A DNA stretch of 64,000 bases from Brevibacillus_C sp046036945 (GCF_046036945.1 NZ_JBJQOQ010000006.1:129056-193055); one strand, 5' to 3'. Positions 8,285 through 17,408 are shown, numbered from the stretch's first letter. The notes: a model not told the origin generated them from the letters alone. A program made the numbers and translations.

Positions 8285-10120
8285 ATGACTCAAGCGGCAG
8301 CCACATTTGCACGACCTCAACTGGCGGATTGTATTCCTGATCTGGTAGCTTTTGCAAGAGGAGAGAAAAAAGCTACCCTCTATATCCGCAATGGCACCCT
8401 GGTAAATGTGGTATCTGGCGAAATTCTGCCCCATACCTCCGTAGCTGTAGTCGGCACCCGCATCGCTTATGTCGGTCCTGATGCCCCAGAAATGATCGGG
8501 GAGACAACGCAAGTCATAGACGCCGAAGGCAAGTACATCGCACCCGGCCTGTTGGACGGACACTGCCATATTGAAAGCAGCATGCTATCGGTTACGCAAT
8601 TTGCCAATGCGGTGCTTCCGCTCGGAACGACAGGCGGCTTTTTCGATGCCCATGAGATATCCAACGTTCTCGGACTGCCCGGCCTGCGGATTATGCTGGA
8701 CGAAGCCAGACAAACACCGATGGCCGCCTACATGCAAGTAGCTTCCTGCGTTCCGTCAACCAATTCCATGTTTGAAACCTCAGGGGCGGAATTCGGGCCG
8801 GCAGAGGTAGCCGAGGCGCTGACTTGGGGACCTGATATGATCGCATTGGGAGAGGTGATGAACTTCCCCGGGGTGGTATACGGCGATCCGAAAATGATTG
8901 GAGAGATTCAAGCGACGCTGCGAGCGGGTAGAGTCGTCGACGGCCACTACACCTGGCCTGTGGGTGATCCGAGACTGGCCGCCTATGCTGCTGCAGGGGT
9001 ATCCGGCGACCACGAATGCGTCACAGCGGAAGATGTCGCAGCCCGCGTAAGGCTGGGGATGTATGCCAAAATGCGCCGCGGTTCGGCCTGGCACGACGTT
9101 GCCGCCACCATCAAAGCGCATACCGAGCAGGGCCTTGATTCACGCCGGATGCTGCTTGTGTCCGATGACCGGATCTGCGATTCCTTGAAAGAGGAAGGGC
9201 ACATGAATTTTATCGTCAGACACGCGATTTCACAGGGAGTCAAGCCTGTGACCGCCTTCCAGATGGCGACGATCAACACCGCCGAGCGGTTCGGCGTCGC
9301 AAGAGACGTAGGTTCCGTGACACCGGGAACGATCGCCGACATCATCTTGCTGGACGGCAACCTGGCCGATGTAAACGTCGTGATGACGATTGCCCGCGGC
9401 GATGTGGTAGCGAAGAACGGCAAGATGACGATTGATCTGGCTCCTTTCCCCTACCCCGATTACGCTGTCAACTCCGTGAAGATTGCGAAGACACTTGCCC
9501 CTTCCGACTTCGAGATCAAGACGCCGATTCAGTCGGGCACGATCAAGACGCGCGTAGCTGAAGTGAGGGAAAACCACGTAGAGACGGAAGAAACATTCAT
9601 CGATGTAGCTGTCCGGGAAGGCAAGCTGCAAGTAACGCCGGAAAGCACTCTGTGCAAGATGGCCCTGTTCGAGCGACACGGGAAAACAGGCGGCTCGGCT
9701 ATCGGCATCGTCGGCAACGTCGGGTTCCATCAACCAGCGGCCATCGCCATGACCGTTGCCCACGACAGCCACAACCTGCTTGTCATCGGCAATGATGATG
9801 TGCTCATGGCCAAAGCGGCCAATTCGGTCATTGAGATGCAGGGCGGCATCGCCGTTGCTGCCCAGGACAGCGATCTGGTGAAACTGCCGCTGCGCCTCGC
9901 CGGCCTGATGTCGACAGAGCCTTATGAGACGGTCGTCAACCAATCACAGGAGATCAGCCAGGCCTTGGTGAAAGCGGGCTGCACGATGAACTACGCCTTT
10001 ATGACGCTCTCGCTGCTGGCACTGGTCGTCATCCCGACCCTGCATATCTCTGATACGGGATTGATCCGCATTTCCGATGCCGGGTTTGAAAAGGTTTCGC
10101 TTTTTGTAGATGAAGCGTAA
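8285..10120 (+). CDS. Adenine deaminase family protein
   Basis: A 611-residue amidohydrolase-superfamily enzyme with the adenine deaminase layout. The metal motif is GHCHIESS near residue 97, followed by DAHEISN, GEVMNFPGV and SGDHECVTAED. The second metal region is VSDDRICDSLKEEGH, and a full C-terminal Ade domain is present. Adenine deaminase converts adenine to hypoxanthine and ammonia. The usual GHAPGLSG stretch is replaced here by GHYTWPVG, so the substrate may differ. AAAGGTGGAA precedes the start, and an ATG-AAA-TGA mini-frame overlaps it at 8280-8288. It is a single-gene unit between two terminators. Confidence 0.8.
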   Translation: MTQAAATFARPQLADCIPDLVAFARGEKKATLYIRNGTLVNVVSGEILPHTSVAVVGTRIAYVGPDAPEMIGETTQVIDAEGKYIAPGLLDGHCHIESSMLSVTQFANAVLPLGTTGGFFDAHEISNVLGLPGLRIMLDEARQTPMAAYMQVASCVPSTNSMFETSGAEFGPAEVAEALTWGPDMIALGEVMNFPGVVYGDPKMIGEIQATLRAGRVVDGHYTWPVGDPRLAAYAAAGVSGDHECVTAEDVAARVRLGMYAKMRRGSAWHDVAATIKAHTEQGLDSRRMLLVSDDRICDSLKEEGHMNFIVRHAISQGVKPVTAFQMATINTAERFGVARDVGSVTPGTIADIILLDGNLADVNVVMTIARGDVVAKNGKMTIDLAPFPYPDYAVNSVKIAKTLAPSDFEIKTPIQSGTIKTRVAEVRENHVETEETFIDVAVREGKLQVTPESTLCKMALFERHGKTGGSAIGIVGNVGFHQPAAIAMTVAHDSHNLLVIGNDDVLMAKAANSVIEMQGGIAVAAQDSDLVKLPLRLAGLMSTEPYETVVNQSQEISQALVKAGCTMNYAFMTLSLLALVVIPTLHISDTGLIRISDAGFEKVSLFVDEA

Positions 10121-10153
10121 TCGCGGTTGTTCCGGGTTACACGTCAGTTATCG

Positions 10154-10199
10154 GGGCTTTCCTGCAAGTCTGCATCAGACTTGTAGGAAAGCCCTTTTT
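10154..10199 (+). terminator. Rho-independent terminator of the adenine-deaminase-like gene
   Basis: An 18-bp stem (10154-10171 with 10177-10194, one G-T pair) has a 5-base loop and is followed by TTTTT. It separates this gene from the convergent PLP-enzyme gene. Confidence 0.92.
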
Positions 10200-10211
10200 C
10201 ATGCAAGGATG

Positions 10212-11333
10212 TTACTGAACTCTTCCTCTGGCGTCGACCTTCCATTCGCCTACGACTGTTCCCTCGCGGTGCAGCACATAGCTGTCAAACAAGTTGGCAA
10301 CCGTGCAGGCGTGATTGGGGATGATCTGCACCCGGTCTCCGAGAGCCAGTTCCGTGGCCGAGTTGATCGCCGTCATCCCGTGCTCCTCAGATAATCTGGA
10401 CAGGAACAGCTCAGGATGCCCTACGATGTGCCCAAAGCCTTTAACAGTCGCATTGCCGTGAGCCCCCTGCTCCAGTGAGAGAGACTTGCTGCCGGTGTCG
10501 AGGACCAGTCTGTCGTTTCCGTGCATGCTGACCACGCTGCCAAGGACGCTTAAGGCACACTGCTCAAACGTCGCTATGCCAAGTCCGACCTGGACCGCAT
10601 CGAAAAAGACAGCATTGCCCGGCCTTATCTCCGTGATCCCCGGCACTTTACCGCAAAAGCGAAACGTCGGCGTGGAACCTGCGCTGCGGTGCTTGATCTC
10701 CAATCCTTCCCTCTCGCACCAGGCCGCACTCTCCGCTACTGCCTGCCCTTCCAGCCGGCCGATCTCCTCGATCTTCGCGATGGAATCAGCGGCATAAGAG
10801 TGGCCGGCATGGGTAAACAGGCCCGTCAACCGCAGGTTAGGGTGCTTCGAGACAGCCTTTGCCAAATCTACGGTCTCCCGGCCAGGCTCTACCCCGCAGC
10901 GCCGCAAGCCGGAATCAATCTTGATCCAGACGTCGAGAACCACAGAAGATTCTGCCAAATACTGTTGAATCCACTCCGCTTGCTGAGGATGGTCGACGGC
11001 TACCGTCACTTTGGCCAGCGGCAGCAGCGCGACTGCTTTTTTCAGCTTGATCGGGGAAAACAGGGGGTAGGCGATCAGGATGTCCGCAATCCCACCCCTG
11101 GCCATCACCTCCGCCTCCGATACCTTCGCCACGGTGACACCTACGGCGCCAAGGGCGATTTGTCTTTTGGCGATCTCTACGCATTTATGCGTTTTGATAT
11201 GGGGACGCCAGTGAATCTGCTGCTCGTTAGCAAATGAAGCGATCTGCTGCAGATTTTTTTCCATGATGTCCAGATCAAGCAACAGTGAGGGAGTGTCCAC
11301 CTGTTCCAACAATGACGATCGTTTTTTATTCAT
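10212..11333 (-). CDS. D-serine dehydratase / D-threonine aldolase-like PLP enzyme
   Basis: A 373-residue fold-type III PLP enzyme with an alanine-racemase-like N-terminal barrel. The likely PLP lysine is K47 in RPHIKTHK. The C-terminal metal pair is H341-x-C343 (IIPNHACTV). In this family His plus Cys is typical of zinc D-serine dehydratases, while His plus Asp is found in D-threonine aldolases. The probable reaction is therefore elimination from D-serine or a related D-amino acid, giving a keto acid and ammonia. The gene stands alone, convergent with the previous one. A LysE-type exporter gene lies divergently upstream and could export an amino-acid product, but that link is speculative. 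Confidence 0.8.
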   Translation of the reverse strand: MNKKRSSLLEQVDTPSLLLDLDIMEKNLQQIASFANEQQIHWRPHIKTHKCVEIAKRQIALGAVGVTVAKVSEAEVMARGGIADILIAYPLFSPIKLKKAVALLPLAKVTVAVDHPQQAEWIQQYLAESSVVLDVWIKIDSGLRRCGVEPGRETVDLAKAVSKHPNLRLTGLFTHAGHSYAADSIAKIEEIGRLEGQAVAESAAWCEREGLEIKHRSAGSTPTFRFCGKVPGITEIRPGNAVFFDAVQVGLGIATFEQCALSVLGSVVSMHGNDRLVLDTGSKSLSLEQGAHGNATVKGFGHIVGHPELFLSRLSEEHGMTAINSATELALGDRVQIIPNHACTVANLFDSYVLHREGTVVGEWKVDARGRVQ

Positions 11334-11458
11334 GCCTTTTCACTCCGAATTATTGGAATATGGTAACCTAATATAATGTTACGAACCTAGTCATCATCGG
11401 TCAACGACCGTTCATTAACGTTGCTTTTGCTGAATTGTCCTACAGAGAATGGTTTCCG

Positions 11459-11487
11459 TTGACTGTCTATGCACGCCATTGTATTGT
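11459..11487 (+). promoter_or_regulatory. Sigma-A promoter of the LysE-family gene
   Basis: TTGACT (11459-11464), a 17-bp spacer and TATTGT (11482-11487) lie 33 bp before the proposed ATG. Confidence 0.65.
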
Positions 11488-11520
11488 GAAAATAAAGATA
11501 GCATGCCGGGAGTGGGATGT

Positions 11521-12153
11521 ATGCAAAATGTATACCTATTTGTCCTGATGTCCATTTTACTCATCATTTTGCCTGGTCCGGACACCGGATTGGTCACCCA
11601 AAACACGATCTCCCACGGAAGGGCCGGCGGGATCAAAACGATTCTCGGCATTTCTTCCGGACTGACGATTCATACGTTAGCGGCTGTTTTCGGGCTTTCG
11701 GCGATGATCGTGAAATCAGCGGTCGTGTTCTCGATTTTTAAGTATCTGGGGGCTGTATATCTCATTTACCTTGGCGTGACTTCGCTTCGGTCCCTGCGGA
11801 AGGAAAAAGCCGTTTCGACGGAACATGATCGGCTTGTCTATTCGAAATACCAGACCGCCTCCACCTTTCGCCAAGGCTTTCTTACCGACCTCCTCAATCC
11901 GAAGGTGGCCGTCTTTTTCCTTACATTTCTTCCGCAGTTTTTGAAGCTGGGAAGCGACCCCCTTCTGCCATTTCTGATCATGGGCATGACGTATACCCTT
12001 TTGACGGTCATTTGGCTCATCCTGTATGTGTATTTAATTGATTACTTTAGCAAGTGGATGAAACAACCATCCACGCAGCGTGCCATTCAAAAAATCACGG
12101 GATTGGTTCTTGTGGCTTTTGGAATCAAGCTTGCCCTGGAACACAGGCCTTAG
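11521..12153 (+). CDS. LysE/RhtB-family amino acid exporter
   Basis: A membrane protein of 210 residues with about six hydrophobic segments. The family motif LPGPDTGLVTQNTISHGR sits at residues 17-34. LysE/RhtB proteins export lysine, threonine, homoserine or other amino acids. I chose the ATG at 11521 because GGGAGTGGGAT lies just upstream, it gives the usual family length, and the in-frame ATG at 11449 falls upstream of the predicted promoter. The 3' end overlaps the disrupted adenylyltransferase gene by 29 bp in convergent orientation. Confidence 0.85.
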   Translation: MQNVYLFVLMSILLIILPGPDTGLVTQNTISHGRAGGIKTILGISSGLTIHTLAAVFGLSAMIVKSAVVFSIFKYLGAVYLIYLGVTSLRSLRKEKAVSTEHDRLVYSKYQTASTFRQGFLTDLLNPKVAVFFLTFLPQFLKLGSDPLLPFLIMGMTYTLLTVIWLILYVYLIDYFSKWMKQPSTQRAIQKITGLVLVAFGIKLALEHRP

Positions 12154-13041
12154 GTCGAACAGGTGCGCCGTTACGCCAACTCACCACGCCTCTTAACAAT
12201 GCGTACCAGGGTGAGGTTTTACTATTTTTGGAGGGCAACGATTCACTCCGGCTGCAAAATAACTCCTGCATCTTTGTTTTTACATAATCTCTAAGGGATA
12301 ATAGCTCATTTACCTCAAAAACCACGGCTTCTTGACGATCTGCATAACCTTTTAGGGCTTTTTGAATCGTCCCATGCATCTCCTTTGGCAGTGATGCCAA
12401 GCCCCAGTTGCCTGCTTCCCGTTTGGATGAAATCATGCCTTCTTTTAGATACCAGTACACTCTGATTGCATTCAATGTACAATAAACCGGATTCTGGTTC
12501 ATATTCTCCAAGCATTCTTCAAAATCGCCCATGATAGCCGACATATAATCCGAGCGAGGAACGGAAGGAAATACGTCATGTACAGGCCTTCCTTCCACAC
12601 ATATCCCCCGATGATACAAAACGGTAACATGTGCCGCCAAATCAGGATCCTTCAGTTGATCGTCGTTTAGGTATTGATTCGCCCCTTTGCATAAATCCAT
12701 TTCATACCGTTCCCTCCAAAATTCACTATAATGAAAGTCAAAGGGACAGGGGTGCTGCCAGTTTTTTAATTGCTCTTCATTGAGAAAGCTGATTTCCACA
12801 GGGAACGGTTTACTTGAAATCTCCAAAAAAAATAGTGCGAATTCCCTTTTGTCATCAACAGTCACAGGACTTTTTGTGACAACGATCGCATCTATATCAC
12901 TGCTTTTAGGATTAAATCCACCATCGCCAACGAACCATGAATGTAGAAACCAATAAAGTCTTCTTTTGTAATTTCCTTGGTTTTTTCCAATATCGTAAAC
13001 ACAAAATCTTTCGTAGAAGGGAAGCAGGTATTCCAATCCAT
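12125..13041 (-). pseudogene. Frameshifted aminoglycoside (ANT/AadA-like) adenylyltransferase
   Basis: Two overlapping reading frames together form one nucleotidyltransferase with a C-terminal DUF4111-type domain. The first frame ends in GFYIHGSLAM and the second continues with GGFNPKSSDIDAIVV. Joined, they give the family signature GSLAxGGFNPxSSDID. The break is a single missing C in the run at 12919-12922 (+ strand). The start is the ATG at 13041, 12 bases after GGAGG. Members adenylylate streptomycin or spectinomycin. As written the gene is non-functional; a sequencing error in a short homopolymer remains possible. GC is lower than in flanking genes, suggesting acquisition. Confidence 0.75.
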
Positions 13042-13187
13042 ATCTATATAGGCCCTCCGATTATGCAATTTCGTTATACCTTTTGAGGAAAACCGGAAAA
13101 CCGGCAAACTGATAATCTGAACTTACCATAGAGTACCCTGATTGTGGAAAGCTGTCTTAAAAATTATCGCATATGGAAGTGAAAGAA

Positions 13188-13949
13188 ATGAGATTTGTTC
13201 AAATTACAAAAAGTAATATCGAAACGGAACACATATGCTATGCATTAGGGGCAAAACAATATGAAAGTGCAGTAAATGAGAAGAAGCAATGGCTAACAGA
13301 ACGAATGGAAGAAGGATTAGTTTTTTACCGTTTAGATGAACGAGCAAAAGTATTTATAGAATACTTGCCTGCTGAAATGGCGTGGATTCCTATTGAAGCA
13401 CCAAATTATATGTATTTTAACTGTTTATGGGTTTCAGGTAGACATAAAAATAACGGGTATGCAAAACAATTGTTAAAACATTGCAAAGAAGATGCAATCA
13501 ATCGTGGAATGGATGGGATTGTACATATTGTAGGTAAGAATAAGTACCCGTTTTTAAGTGATAAACGTTTCTTTGAACACATGGGGTTTGAGTTAGTAGA
13601 CCAAGCAGAACCTTATTTTCAATTAGCAGCATTGAAGTGGAATAAACAAGCTGTTGTGCCTTCATTTAAAAAACAGGTAAAGACTTATTCAGATGATGAA
13701 GGTATATCTATTTATTACACCGTTCAGTGTCCATATGCTGTTGGTGTATTAGAAGAACTAAGAAAAATAGCAGAAAACAAAAGTGTCCCTTTTAAAACTT
13801 TTAGGATAACAACGAAAGAAGAAGCACAAAATTCTCCGACAATATGGACCACTTTTGGTTTGTTTTATAACGGGGAATTCATTACACACGAAATAATCAG
13901 TCCAAACAAATTTGACAAATTACTAACAAAACGATTGGCAAAAGAATAA
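13188..13949 (+). CDS. GNAT acetyltransferase with C-terminal YoaP domain
   Basis: A protein of about 253 residues. Residues 1-145 form a GNAT domain whose acetyl-CoA loop is around WVSGRHKNNGYAKQLL, and residues 155-253 match the YoaP-type thioredoxin-like extension (IYYTVQCPYAVGVLEEL). B. subtilis YoaP has the same architecture; its substrate is not established. The ATG at 13188 with GGAAGTG upstream is preferred over the ATG at 13173, which has no ribosome binding site. Codon use is strikingly AT-rich compared with both sides, indicating horizontal transfer together with the adjacent disrupted resistance gene. Confidence 0.8.
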   Translation: MRFVQITKSNIETEHICYALGAKQYESAVNEKKQWLTERMEEGLVFYRLDERAKVFIEYLPAEMAWIPIEAPNYMYFNCLWVSGRHKNNGYAKQLLKHCKEDAINRGMDGIVHIVGKNKYPFLSDKRFFEHMGFELVDQAEPYFQLAALKWNKQAVVPSFKKQVKTYSDDEGISIYYTVQCPYAVGVLEELRKIAENKSVPFKTFRITTKEEAQNSPTIWTTFGLFYNGEFITHEIISPNKFDKLLTKRLAKE

Positions 13950-14034
13950 TACTTTTTGTTTGAAAAAGCATTTAAAGTCCTTATAGGTATATTGTCAACA
14001 ATATTAGGCAACATAGTTTTTTTAAAAAAAGCGG

Positions 14035-14065
14035 TTGACCTTCACGTTGCGTAAAGGAGTACGAT
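14035..14065 (+). promoter_or_regulatory. MerR-type promoter/operator
   Basis: TTGACC (14035-14040) and TACGAT (14060-14065) are separated by 19 bp, the overlong spacer that MerR-family activators untwist. The spacer carries the inverted repeat CCTTCACG/CGTAAAGG. The site lies immediately before the MerR/TipA-type gene, so autoregulation is the simplest reading. Confidence 0.8.
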
Positions 14066-14087
14066 TTTCTTGTCAGGAGGTGAACAG

Positions 14088-14852
14088 ATGGAATACACCG
14101 TGCAGAAGCTGGGGCAATTGGCCGGAGTCAGCACCAGAACGCTCCGCTACTACGATGAGATTGGCATCCTTAAGCCGGCAAGGATCAACTCGTCAGGGTA
14201 CCGGATCTACGGTCAGGCGGAAGTGGATCGGCTGCAGCAAATCCTGTTCTACAGAGAACTGGGCGTCAGTCTGGACCGGATCAAAAAGATCATCACCGAC
14301 CCTTCCTTTGACAAGGCCAAAGCCCTTGCAGAGCATCGGGCTCAACTCCTCGACAAAAGAAGGCAATTGGATTTGCTGATCGTAAATGTAGAAAAAACCA
14401 TCTCTATGACAGAAGGGAGAGCGACCATGACCGATAAAGAGAAATTCGAAGGGTTCAAGCAGCGGTTGATCGAAGAGAACGAGCAAAAGTACGGGAAAGA
14501 AATTCGCGAAAAATATGGCGATGACACCGTTGACCAGTCTAATGAAAAGCTGAAGAACATGACCCAAGAGGAGTATGAAGAAGTGACTGCGCTTGAGAAA
14601 AGGATACTCGACACGTTAGCGGAAGCCCTCAAAGACGGCGATCCAGCCAGCGAAACCGCGCAAAGGGCGGCAGACTTGCACAAGCAGTGGCTGACCTATT
14701 ACTGGAAGGAGTACAGCAAAGAAGCGCATGCGGGCCTGGCCCAAATGTACGTAGATGACGAACGCTTCAAGGCCTACTACGACAAACAGCAGCCGGGTAC
14801 GGCAGAATTTCTCAGGGATGCCGTTTACATCTACACGGAGCAGAAGAGATAA
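14088..14852 (+). CDS. MerR-family regulator with TipAS ligand-binding domain
   Basis: A 254-residue activator of the TipA/Mta/SkgA type. Residues 1-70 form the winged helix (YTVQKLGQLAGVSTRTLRYY), residues 75-110 a coiled-coil dimer helix, and residues 120-254 the TipAS antibiotic-recognition domain (YWKEYSKEAHAGLAQMY). The ATG at 14088 is chosen for its AGGAGGTGAAC ribosome binding site; the TTG upstream is not credible. TipAS proteins bind thiopeptides or multidrug ligands and activate efflux and their own synthesis. No efflux gene is co-directional within the next few kb, so targets other than itself may lie elsewhere. Confidence 0.9.
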   Translation: MEYTVQKLGQLAGVSTRTLRYYDEIGILKPARINSSGYRIYGQAEVDRLQQILFYRELGVSLDRIKKIITDPSFDKAKALAEHRAQLLDKRRQLDLLIVNVEKTISMTEGRATMTDKEKFEGFKQRLIEENEQKYGKEIREKYGDDTVDQSNEKLKNMTQEEYEEVTALEKRILDTLAEALKDGDPASETAQRAADLHKQWLTYYWKEYSKEAHAGLAQMYVDDERFKAYYDKQQPGTAEFLRDAVYIYTEQKR

Positions 14853-14868
14853 GCAGTTCATGGCAAAT

Positions 14869-14911
14869 GGGGCTGTACCGCGGTCATTCGACCCGGTGCA
14901 GCCCCTTTTTT
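14869..14911 (+). terminator. Terminator of the MerR-family gene
   Basis: GGGGCTG and CAGCCCC arms, extended by ACCG/CGGT, are followed by six T residues. The hairpin separates the gene from the convergent symporter gene. Confidence 0.88.
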
Positions 14912-14918
14912 GACCAGC

Positions 14919-16316
14919 CTACAAAGATGCCTTGTCATCAACCGGATTGGGGGCGGTAAGCCATGTGCCAATCAGCATGGTAATGCCGGAAGCAGCCACG
15001 CCCAGTACAATGGCATTGAGCGAAGACAAGCCCTCGATGACCAAATCGGCGATCACCACAATGGAACTGACCGTCATCGACAGAAGTGCTACCCGGGCGG
15101 TTACCCTTTTCCAGAAAAAGGCGGCGAGAATTGGGATAAAGACGCTGCCTGACAGCAAGGCGTACGCCACATCCAGAGCGACCACGATATTCTTCAGCCA
15201 GGCGGCGATGAGGATCGCGGCCGCTCCGGCTGCCAGCAGCACCAGCCGGGTCATGTTCAGTTTCTCTTTGTCGCTGTAGGCTCTCTTCGCATAGGGCAAA
15301 AACAGGTCGTTGACGATCACCGTAGCCGAGGCTATGATCGTTCCCGAAGCGGTCGACATCACCGCGGAAGCCACCGCTGCCAGCACCAGCCCGAACAGCC
15401 CTGCGGGGAGGTACTTCATCGCTAGTTGGGGAATGGCCTGCTGGGGGTCGGCCAATCCCGGCATCAGCACGCTTGCCGTCATCCCGATGAGCGCGCCCGA
15501 GACGGCGTAGATGATGCAGTACACCCCGGCATAGATCGTCCCTTTCGTTAAAACGCTTTCATTTTTAGCCGTAAACGCCCGCTGCCAGATGTCCTGCCCG
15601 ATCATCATACCCAAAAAGTACAGGAGGAAGTAGGAAAAAATCCGCGACGGGCCGAGATTAGTGATGCTCAAAAAGGACGGATCCACCTTTTCCATCAAGC
15701 CGCCGATGCCGCCCACGTTGTACAGCCCGATGGGCAGGAGCAGGCAGATCAATCCGATGGTCATGACCCAAAACTGGATCACATCCGTCAAGGTGACGGC
15801 CCACATGCCGCCGAGAACCGTGTACAGAAGGACGATACAGCCGCCGACAATGATCGCTGCCGTGTCGTTGAAGCCAAACAGCGTAGATAAAATGATTCCC
15901 ATAGCGATAATCCCGGTAACGCAGACCATCAAATCGTAAACCGCCATGACCACGGCGCTGATCGCCCTGCTGCCGGCGCCAAACCGCTTGCCCAGCAGCT
16001 CGCTGACACTGTAGACATTGGCCCGACTAAGATGCTTGGAAAACAAGAGGCCCATGCCGATGATCCCAAGGCCAATCATCACCACCAGCCACATGCCGGA
16101 AATGCCATAGGTGTACCCTAATCCCGAACCGCCAAGCGTGGACGCGCCGCCCAGAACCACGGCCGCCATGGCGGGTACGTACAGTCCGTAGCCCAGCCGG
16201 CTGCCAGCGATTAAGAAATCGCGGTGGTTTTTGACGGACCGGATGCTGGCAAATCCGATCGCCGCCAACACGGCCAAATACAGCACCATTACAAACATAT
16301 CAATCCCGCTTGCCAT
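14919..16316 (-). CDS. Sodium:solute symporter (SSS family)
   Basis: A 465-residue transporter with about 13 hydrophobic segments and the SSS core (GLGYTYGISGMWLVVMIGLG, later GMMIGQDIWQRAFTAKN and SAVMSTASGTIIASATVIVN). SSS carriers use the sodium gradient to import organic cations, amino acids, sugars or urea-like solutes. It lies 31 bp downstream of the ureohydrolase gene in the same direction, behind a shared sigma-54 promoter. The likely cargo is therefore the guanidino compound or polyamine precursor cleaved by that enzyme; this is inference from context. Confidence 0.88.
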   Translation of the reverse strand: MASGIDMFVMVLYLAVLAAIGFASIRSVKNHRDFLIAGSRLGYGLYVPAMAAVVLGGASTLGGSGLGYTYGISGMWLVVMIGLGIIGMGLLFSKHLSRANVYSVSELLGKRFGAGSRAISAVVMAVYDLMVCVTGIIAMGIILSTLFGFNDTAAIIVGGCIVLLYTVLGGMWAVTLTDVIQFWVMTIGLICLLLPIGLYNVGGIGGLMEKVDPSFLSITNLGPSRIFSYFLLYFLGMMIGQDIWQRAFTAKNESVLTKGTIYAGVYCIIYAVSGALIGMTASVLMPGLADPQQAIPQLAMKYLPAGLFGLVLAAVASAVMSTASGTIIASATVIVNDLFLPYAKRAYSDKEKLNMTRLVLLAAGAAAILIAAWLKNIVVALDVAYALLSGSVFIPILAAFFWKRVTARVALLSMTVSSIVVIADLVIEGLSSLNAIVLGVAASGITMLIGTWLTAPNPVDDKASL

Positions 16317-16347
16317 CTCGCTCCCCCCTCAAAATATCAACTTGGAA

Positions 16348-17307
16348 TCAAAGCCCGCCGTTTGCCCGCTTCCCCCACGCGACAAGTGAAATGAATTCGT
16401 ATGCGATATTTGCGGCGGCGAGACTGGTTACCCGGGCCGGGTCCCGGTCGGGGAGAACTTCTACGACGTCAAAACCGACAATGTTGAGTCCGGTCAGATT
16501 CCTGACAAATTGCTGCGCCTCAAATGTGGTAAAACCGCCGACCTCCGGAGTTCCTGTGCCCGGAGCGTAAACCGGATCCAAAAAGTCCACGTCGAACGAG
16601 ACAAACACGGGATTGTCGCCAACGCGCTGCAAGATCGTCTCCCGCAGCTCTTTTGGCGTAAGCTGCCTGAGCTGGTCTGTCGTGATGATCTTGTAGCCCA
16701 GGGCTTCTCCGTCTTTCAGATCGCTCGGACCGTACAGACTTCCCCTCATTCCGATCTGAATGGAGCGGTTTGGGTCGACCAGTTCTTCTTCTGCGGCCCG
16801 CCGGAAAACGGTGCCATGGGTGTACTTTTTGCCGAAGTAGGAGTCCCAGGTGTCGCCATGGGAATCGAAGTGAACCAGACTTACCTTGCCGTACTGTCTG
16901 GCCATCGCTCTAAGGTGCGGCAGCGTGACAGAGTGATCGCCCCCGATGAGAATCGGTACGACCTTGTGCTGCAGGAGTTTGGCCAGCTGCTCTTCAATCA
17001 GTTGGTATGATTCCTCGATATAACCGGGGTTGACGGCAAAATCCCCGTAATCTACGCCAGAGCAATACGCGAAGATATCGATATCCAGTCCCGGATTGTA
17101 CGGACGCAGCAGCGAAGACATGGAGCGCACAGCTTCCGGTCCAAACCGGGTGCCGATGGCAAAGCTTCCGCCCGTATCAAACGGGACGCCGACGACGGCA
17201 AAGTCGATATCCTCCTCTGTTCTGACGTGGGGAAGCCGCATAAACGTCTTGACGCCGGTAAAACGGGGTGATTGCTGTGAATCGACAGGTGCATACTTTC
17301 GAACCAT
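16348..17307 (-). CDS. Agmatinase-family ureohydrolase
   Basis: A 319-residue manganese enzyme of the arginase/agmatinase superfamily. Metal ligands are visible at GGD124-H125, D148-S-H150-G-D152 and SFD239-V-D241. The reaction is removal of urea from a guanidino group, for example agmatine to putrescine; guanidinobutyrate or guanidinopropionate are alternatives within this branch. The ATG follows GGAGGGAACGTA. It is the first gene behind a consensus sigma-54 promoter and is followed by the Na+ symporter, with a PAS-containing sigma-54 activator encoded directly upstream. The arrangement indicates an inducible catabolic unit for nitrogen or carbon. Confidence 0.88.
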   Translation of the reverse strand: MVRKYAPVDSQQSPRFTGVKTFMRLPHVRTEEDIDFAVVGVPFDTGGSFAIGTRFGPEAVRSMSSLLRPYNPGLDIDIFAYCSGVDYGDFAVNPGYIEESYQLIEEQLAKLLQHKVVPILIGGDHSVTLPHLRAMARQYGKVSLVHFDSHGDTWDSYFGKKYTHGTVFRRAAEEELVDPNRSIQIGMRGSLYGPSDLKDGEALGYKIITTDQLRQLTPKELRETILQRVGDNPVFVSFDVDFLDPVYAPGTGTPEVGGFTTFEAQQFVRNLTGLNIVGFDVVEVLPDRDPARVTSLAAANIAYEFISLVAWGKRANGGL

Positions 17308-17342
17308 TACGTTCCCTCCTTCGTGAATGTACGGCAGTAAGT

Positions 17343-17360
17343 AAGCAATCGTCGTGCCAA
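17343..17360 (-). promoter_or_regulatory. Sigma-54 (-24/-12) promoter of the ureohydrolase-symporter operon
   Basis: On the minus strand the sequence reads TTGGCACG-ACGA-TTGCTT, an exact match to the sigma-54 consensus with the GG and GC dinucleotides correctly spaced. The expected start of transcription is about 25 bases before the ureohydrolase ATG. Confidence 0.92.
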
Positions 17361-17390
17361 TCCGGAATACCGGCGAAAATCGCTGATGAG

Positions 17391-17408
17391 CTAGTCATTT
17401 TTGACTAG
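17391..17408. promoter_or_regulatory. Palindromic upstream activator site
   Basis: CTAGTCATTTTTGACTAG is a palindrome with arms CTAGTCA/TGACTAG around TTTT. It overlaps the last codons of the activator gene and sits about 60-75 bp upstream of the predicted sigma-54 start. The half-site recurs at the promoter of the activator itself (18777-18813), so it is probably that protein's binding site. Confidence 0.7.
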
